Assembly: GCF_002902565.1 (NCBI RefSeq)
Contig: NZ_PPRC01000032.1
Location: forward strand, 1 to 61,602
From: Staphylococcus petrasii
Lineage (GTDB): Bacteria > Bacillota > Bacilli > Staphylococcales > Staphylococcaceae
Direction of reading: 5' to 3'
Length of the DNA: 61,602 nucleotides
Within the stretch, counting starts at the first letter, position 1. Each line of letters begins with the position of its first letter. Below are positions 60,301 to 61,602 of the stretch, in pieces. The notes under the pieces are model-generated. The model was given only the letters and a program-made list of their open reading frames with translations, was not told the origin of the DNA and searched no databases. Made by a program: the position numbers and the translations under genes.

Positions 60301-61565
60301 TTATTGTTTTTCATCTATAAATGACACTCTGAATAATGAACCTTTACCAGGTTGACTTTCAACATTAATCGTACCATGATGTGCTTCTACAATATGTTTA
60401 GTAATTGATAGTCCTAATCCTGTTCCTCCTGAATCACGACTTCTCGCTTTATCGACGCGGTAAAATCTTTCGAAAATATGTTTTTGTTCCTCTTTATCAA
60501 TACCAATACCAAAGTCTTGAATTTCCAAGTTAACTTTAACGTCTTCTCGATAAACTCTCACAATAACTTTATTATCTTCAAAAGAATAGTTAATCGCATT
60601 AGACAATAAATTGGTAATCACTTGCGCTAATTTATTTTCATGGGCTTCAATAATCACATCTTTTTCAATTTCCGAATGAATAGTAATGTTTTTATATCTA
60701 GCCTGATTTTGTAGATTATCAATTGTATTACAAGCTAATTCTGAAAGATTAACGTAAGTTGTTTCAAGTTCTGTTTGCTGTTCAATGTGTGATAAATCTA
60801 GTAAATCCATCACTAGTGATTCAATACGATTTGACTCTTTTAAAATAATGTTTAAAAACATTTCAAGTGATTGTTCATCATTTTTAGCACCTTCAATTAA
60901 TGTCTCAGCAAAACCTTTAATTGACGTAATTGGTGTTTTCAGTTCATGAGAAACATTTGCTACAAATTCTCGTCTCAGATTTTCAAGTTTCTTTAAATTT
61001 GTAATATCATGCATAACCACTACTAAACCTTGTAAACGTTTTTTAGATTTACTAAGGATTGGTATACAAGAAACGTCAAAATATTTCTCATGCACATCAT
61101 TAATATATAGTTGAATCTGATCATAAAGTGGTTGTTCAGTTCTAAAAGCTTCAAGTATTAAATGTTGTATTTTTTCATCTAAATAAGAGGTATAATCCTT
61201 ACTTTCAGCTTTTTTGCCGGGTTTAAACACTTCATAATATGCATGATTAGCTACAACGATTTCTCCATGTTTATCAATCATTAATACCGAACTTGGAATA
61301 TTCTCAAGTGTCGTTTTTAATCGATTAGACTGCATTTTTTGCTTATTATTAAGCTTTTGAAGTCGTCTCGCTAAATCATTTGTAGTGACAAAAAGCGCTC
61401 TCGTTTCTTTTACGTTACTTTCTGGCACACGAACATGATAATAACCATCCGCAATAAGTGAGGTTGCATATGTAACTTCATTAATAGGTCTAATATATGT
61501 TCTATTGATGCTTCTTACCGCTAAATAAATTGCCAATAACACAATGATGCCAATGAGTGATAAGT
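60301..61565 (-). CDS. phoR: PhoR phosphate-sensing histidine kinase (5' truncated at contig end)
   Basis: The C-terminal 421 codons. The second membrane helix is cut at the boundary (LSLIGIIVLLAIYLAVRS reads continuously up to 61565). Then come HAMP (about first 60 residues), a PAS domain, HisKA (FVANVSHELKTPITSIKG with the phospho-His) and HATPase (NLLSNAINYS, DFGIGID, GTGLGLSI). Being next to polA matches PhoR in S. aureus. The GTG at 61540-61542 is internal, not a start. The first transmembrane helix and sensor loop are missing because the contig ends in adapter sequence. Confidence 0.9.
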
Positions 61566-61602
61566 CTGTCTCTTATACACATCTCCGAGCCCACGAGACA
61601 GG
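61566..61602 (+). other. Illumina Nextera (Tn5) adapter sequence
   Basis: CTGTCTCTTATACACATCT (61566-61584) is the Tn5 mosaic end. CCGAGCCCACGAGAC (61585-61599) is the rest of the Nextera read-2 adapter. The last three bases AGG would be the start of the i7 index. This is library sequence, not genome. Confidence 0.97.

Noticed and set aside
61566-61599. A real Tn5 insertion in phoR
   Set aside because: The mosaic end is followed by the synthetic Nextera read-2 sequence, not by Tn5 or IS50 DNA.

Overview
The window is about 61.6 kb of low-GC chromosomal core from a Staphylococcus, most likely a coagulase-negative species. That is inferred from protein similarity I recognise, from the gene order and from the AT-rich codon use; there is no 16S gene to name the species. 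No plasmid, phage, insertion sequence or CRISPR array is visible. Nearly every gene lies on the minus strand. The plus-strand exceptions are rarA, tag and a 59-residue membrane peptide.

Layout, left to right: cymR | rarA; tcdA; 6S RNA; a hisS-aspS operon behind a T-box; lytH-dtd-rel; apt-recJ; secDF; a 600-base repeat-rich intergenic region; yajC-tgt-queA-ruvB-ruvA; pheB-obg; rpmA-prp-rplU behind an L21-type leader; mreC-mreD; a patch of small uncharacterised membrane or charged proteins; a broken radC; comC; valS-folC behind a T-box; tag; an AbrB-family membrane protein; the haem operon hemA-X-C-D-B-L; engB; clpX; tig; a NUDIX gene and a helical-repeat gene; infC-rpmI-rplT behind an L20-type leader; lysP behind a lysine riboswitch; thrS behind a T-box; nrdR-dnaB-dnaI; a second copy of the intergenic repeat; gapB with a CcpA site; polA-mutM-coaE; and the 3' part of phoR.

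Functionally this is housekeeping: tRNA charging and modification, translation initiation and ribosomal proteins, stringent response, DNA replication, repair and recombination, protein export and proteolysis, tetrapyrrole synthesis, and central carbon metabolism. It is rich in RNA-based control: three T-boxes, a lysine riboswitch, two ribosomal-protein leaders and 6S RNA. Several gene starts were moved from the longest ORF to the ATG, TTG, GTG or (for infC) ATA codon that a Shine-Dalgarno sequence supports.

The points most worth a second look are: (1) the last 37 bases are Illumina Nextera adapter, not genome; (2) radC carries an in-frame TGA at codon 38; (3) a family of about 68-base intergenic repeats, one copy of which is the right part of a hairpin element with 14-bp terminal inverted repeats; (4) a perfect palindrome between the hemA -10 box and its ribosome binding site; (5) an ATA start codon for infC. 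I found no convincing new multi-gene system.
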